Shown: positions 5,829-7,648 of the stretch, piece by piece | How the letters are laid out: each line of letters opens with the position of its first letter | Numbering within the stretch: the first letter of the stretch is position 1 | Source of the DNA: an uncultured Clostridia bacterium | Lineage (GTDB): Bacteria; Bacillota; Clostridia; Christensenellales; Borkfalkiaceae | Assembly (NCBI GenBank): GCA_947629735.1 | Contig: CANREX010000069.1 | Location: forward strand, 1 to 7,648 | DNA: 7,648 bases | Reading direction: 5' to 3' | Position numbers and translations under genes: made by a program | Notes under the pieces: generated by a model | What the model saw: the letters and a program-made list of their open reading frames with translations, nothing else | Told to the model about the DNA's origin: nothing | The model's database searches: none

Positions 5829-5921
5829 TGCTTTTTCAGCTTTGACGATCCGTTCGGAAGCTACACGGGCACTTGCGCAAACGAGTTAGACTGTCCCGTT
5901 CAGGATGTCGACGATCTGTGA
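5829..5921 (+). pseudogene. Orphan in-frame tail (FDDPFGSYTG...PVQDVDDL) in +1 frame relative to the small peptide
   Basis: Read from 5841, the frame encodes FDDPFGSYTGTC, then ANELDC, then PVQDVDDL and a TGA stop at 5919-5921. The codons look like real coding sequence. A G-S-Y-T-G segment followed by a P-x-Q-D-x-D-D-L C-terminus is a pattern I recall from short hypothetical proteins of Clostridia. This frame is open back to 5739 but contains no ATG, GTG or TTG, so it cannot start by itself. It is +1 to the 30-residue peptide that ends at 5827. Options: the C-terminal half of that peptide, cut off by a real or sequencing frameshift (A5 run at 5813-5817); a decayed gene; or a recoded extension. 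I favour the frameshift. Confidence 0.5.
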
Positions 5922-5955
5922 TTTGCCCGCGCGGCTTTATTAAGCGGTAAAATCG

Positions 5956-5996
5956 GGCGGGGCGGACTTATTGTTAAGTCCGCCCCGCCTCTTTTT
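5956..5996. terminator. Strong intrinsic terminator, probably bidirectional
   Basis: A perfect 15-bp stem (5956-5970 with 5975-5989, arm beginning GGCGGGGCGGACTTA) has a 4-nt loop TTGT and is followed on the + strand by TCTTTTT (5990-5996). On the - strand the same stem is followed by CGATTTT (5954 down to 5948), a shorter U-run. It lies between the convergent rubrerythrin operon and ftsY and probably ends transcription from both sides, more strongly for the + strand. Confidence 0.93.
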
Positions 5997-6117
5997 ATCT
6001 CAATTTTTCGCCGTTAAAATATATCCCTACGACAACCCCCGTAGCAGTCACATTGAAAATCGCGCGTGGAAAGTGTCCGCCGCACACGCAATCACGCCGC
6101 CCGAAAACCGCTTCTAT

Positions 6118-7014
6118 TTACAATATATTGTCCACAAAGTCCGCGGAATCGAAGAGCTCCAAGTCCTCTATCTTTTCGCCGACGCCCGCGAACATGACGG
6201 GTATGCCGAGCTCGCTGCACAGCGAGATGACAAAGCCGCCCTTTGCCGAGCCGTCCAGCTTGGTCAGCACTATGCCGTCGAGCTCCAACGCATCGTCGAA
6301 CACGTTCGCCTGGTTTACGGCGTTGTTGCCCGTCGTAGCGTCCAGAACAAGCAGCTTGTAAAACTCGGCTTGGGGGTATTCCCTTTCCACCACGCGCGAC
6401 ATCTTTTTAAGCTCTTCCATCAGGTTCGCCTTGACGTGCAGCCTGCCCGCCGTGTCTATTATGACGACGTCCGTGCCCCGCGCCTTTGCCGAGGAGAGCG
6501 CGTCGAACACGACTGCCGAAGGGTCGCTCCCTTCCTCGTGCTTGACTATGCGCACCTTTGCCCGCTCCGCCCAGATCGAAAGCTGGTCGCTCGCCGCCGC
6601 GCGGAAGGTGTCCGCCGCAGCTACCGTCACGCTCTTGCCCATGCGGAGAAAATAGGAAGCGAGCTTGCCCACCGTCGTCGTCTTGCCGACGCCGTTCACG
6701 CCCACGAGCATTATCACCGCGGGGCAGGTTATTTCAGGAACTTCCGCCTCATCCAGCTTGTCCTTCAATATGTCCTTGATGCACTCAATAACGTACTCTT
6801 TTTCCTTTAATTTTTCCTGTTTGACTTCCGCGCGCAAGTCCTCTACAATCTCCTCCGCGCATGTCACGGAAATATCCGAACTTATCAGAATTTCTTCCAG
6901 CTCTTCATAGAATTCGTCGCCCAATTTATTGCGCGAAAACAACGAACTTATCGCGCCCGATAACGCCGCTTTCGTCTTTTTGAGCGCACCCGCAAGTTTG
7001 GAAAATATGCCCAT
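6118..7014 (-). CDS. ftsY: Signal recognition particle receptor FtsY
   Basis: SRP-family GTPase that docks the Ffh-4.5S RNA-ribosome complex at the membrane for cotranslational insertion; 298 residues, a compact form without a long acidic A domain. The N domain is about 1-95. The G domain shows P-loop GVNGVGKT (105-112), DTFRAA (135-140), DTAGR (187-191), DATTGNN (225-231), TKLDG (251-255) and the closing loop GVGEKIEDLELF (277-288). The usual DATTGQNA reads DATTGNNA here, a conservative Gln-to-Asn change. The N-terminal MGIFSKL...KKTKAAL stretch could be a short amphipathic membrane-targeting helix. On the - strand, GGGTGA lies 4 nt before the ATG at 7014. It lies downstream of smc, an order common in Firmicutes. 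Confidence 0.97.
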   Translation of the reverse strand: MGIFSKLAGALKKTKAALSGAISSLFSRNKLGDEFYEELEEILISSDISVTCAEEIVEDLRAEVKQEKLKEKEYVIECIKDILKDKLDEAEVPEITCPAVIMLVGVNGVGKTTTVGKLASYFLRMGKSVTVAAADTFRAAASDQLSIWAERAKVRIVKHEEGSDPSAVVFDALSSAKARGTDVVIIDTAGRLHVKANLMEELKKMSRVVEREYPQAEFYKLLVLDATTGNNAVNQANVFDDALELDGIVLTKLDGSAKGGFVISLCSELGIPVMFAGVGEKIEDLELFDSADFVDNIL

Positions 7015-7081
7015 AATCTCACCCGTTTTTTATTCTTTTTATTCAATTCCCCCGCACATATGCCCCGATGAACTCATTTTT

Positions 7082-7143
7082 GCGCGGTTTCTTCTTATTT
7101 TCCGCGCGGCGTTAATACAGCGCATTTTTGCGCTTTACGCCGC
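7082..7143. repeat. Overlapping hairpins in the smc-ftsY spacer
   Basis: Hairpin A has outer stem GCGGCGT/ACGCCGC (7106-7112 with 7137-7143) and inner stem AGCGCA/TGCGCT (7119-7124 with 7129-7134) with a TTTT loop. Hairpin B pairs GCGCGG (7082-7087) with CCGCGC (7102-7107). They share bases 7106-7107, so they compete at that point. Neither is followed by a U-run on either strand, so they are not simple terminators. They could mark an RNA-processing or attenuation element in the 193-nt spacer (7015-7207) before ftsY, or reflect GC-rich composition. Confidence 0.4.
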
Positions 7144-7207
7144 AAATTCCACCGCGTTTATGCCGCGCGCTTTGTACGCTCATATCGCGCGCGCATTGCC
7201 GGAAAAG

Positions 7208-7648
7208 TTATGCGACGGTGTCGCCGCCGAGGCGGGATTCCACTTCCGAAAGTTTAACGGAAACTATCTTGGAAACGCCCTTTTCTTCCATGGTAACGCC
7301 GAAGAGGACGTCCGCCTTTTCCATAGTGGGTTTACGGTGCGTTATAACGATGAACTGCGTCTTTTCGGCGAACTTTTTCAAGTAGTTTGCGTATCTGCCG
7401 ACGTTGGCGTCGTCGAGCGCGGCTTCTATCTCGTCGAGCACGCAGAACGGCATGGGTCGCATCTGGATTATCGCGAAGAGTATCGCTATCGCGGTGAGCG
7501 CCTGTTCGCCGCCCGAGAGCAGCGAAATTTTGGAAAGGTTTTTGCCGGGAGGGCACGCGACGATTTCCACGCCCGCGTCGAGAGGGTCTTCGCAGTCGGT
7601 GTAGTCGAGCTGCAATTCCGCCCTGCCGCCGCCGAACAGCTCCTTGAA
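7208..7648 (-). CDS. smc: Chromosome segregation protein SMC, C-terminal end (cut by window edge)
   Basis: Last 146 residues of the SMC ATPase, the core of the SMC-ScpAB condensin that compacts and separates chromosomes. The frame is open to the window edge, so the N-terminal head, hinge and coiled coil lie beyond it. The visible part begins FKELFGGGRAELQLDY, typical of the start of the C-terminal head. It then shows the ABC signature LSGGEQ (fragment residues 44-49, usually LSGGER/EK/EQ), Walker B FCVLDE with the catalytic Glu (68-73), D-loop AALDD (76-80) and switch His in VITHRKPTME (101-110). All ATPase elements of this half are intact. A TTG at 7615 inside the frame is not a start. ftsY follows on the same strand after 193 nt. 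Confidence 0.97.
   Translation of the reverse strand, partial: FKELFGGGRAELQLDYTDCEDPLDAGVEIVACPPGKNLSKISLLSGGEQALTAIAILFAIIQMRPMPFCVLDEIEAALDDANVGRYANYLKKFAEKTQFIVITHRKPTMEKADVLFGVTMEEKGVSKIVSVKLSEVESRLGGDTVA

Noticed and set aside
5971..6810. Long forward open frame opposite ftsY
   Set aside because: It overlaps an intact ftsY on the other strand and begins inside the terminator hairpin; no motif or ribosome site.
7128..7196. Very short reverse-strand frame (23 codons) in the smc-ftsY spacer
   Set aside because: No ribosome site, and the sequence is a GCGC-rich repeat-like stretch with no recognisable motif.

Overview
The window looks like chromosomal DNA from a Gram-positive bacterium of the class Clostridia, perhaps an uncultured gut lineage. 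The grounds are inference from gene content: an smc-ftsY pair, a rubrerythrin followed by a tiny Cys/Lys/Asn peptide, a DUF1538 membrane protein with two PII-like partners, purine-rich Shine-Dalgarno sites close to start codons, and moderate GC with frequent ATA isoleucine codons. I see no transposase, integrase, tRNA, rRNA or CRISPR array.

Positions 1-3043 (+) form a tight cluster: the C-terminal part of a DUF1538 membrane protein (cut by the window edge), two small PII-like proteins, and a bifunctional isoprenoid enzyme IspDF. The gaps are 35, 1 and 1 nt. The first PII-like protein has a strongly basic N-terminal tail built of six-residue repeats, and the second has a strongly acidic C-terminal tail. 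A plausible but unproven reading is a membrane transporter or sensor gated by a heteromeric PII-like pair, cotranscribed with the MEP pathway enzyme.

Positions 3044-5138 hold radA (DNA repair and recombination ATPase) between two spacers. Each spacer contains a different degenerate tandem repeat (about 20 nt before the gene, 22 nt over its end and beyond), and both repeats carry a shared CGRRATAG core. The long spacer 4597-5138 also contains clustered CCGCAATATA-type motifs in direct and inverted orientation and a doubled 10-mer, but no convincing gene.

Positions 5139-5996 (+) hold a rubrerythrin (peroxide detoxification), a translationally coupled 30-residue Cys/Lys-rich peptide, and, one frame over, an orphan 27-codon reading frame ending in a GSYTG...PVQDVDDL tail that has no start codon of its own. 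A very strong hairpin terminator closes the block and probably serves the convergent genes from both sides.

Positions 6118-7648 (-) hold ftsY (SRP receptor) and the C-terminal end of smc (chromosome condensation), with a 193-nt spacer that can fold into hairpins. Apart from the PII-like/DUF1538 group and the small-peptide locus, the genes are housekeeping. The most unusual material is the oppositely charged tails, the frameshifted small-peptide locus, and the tandem repeats around radA.
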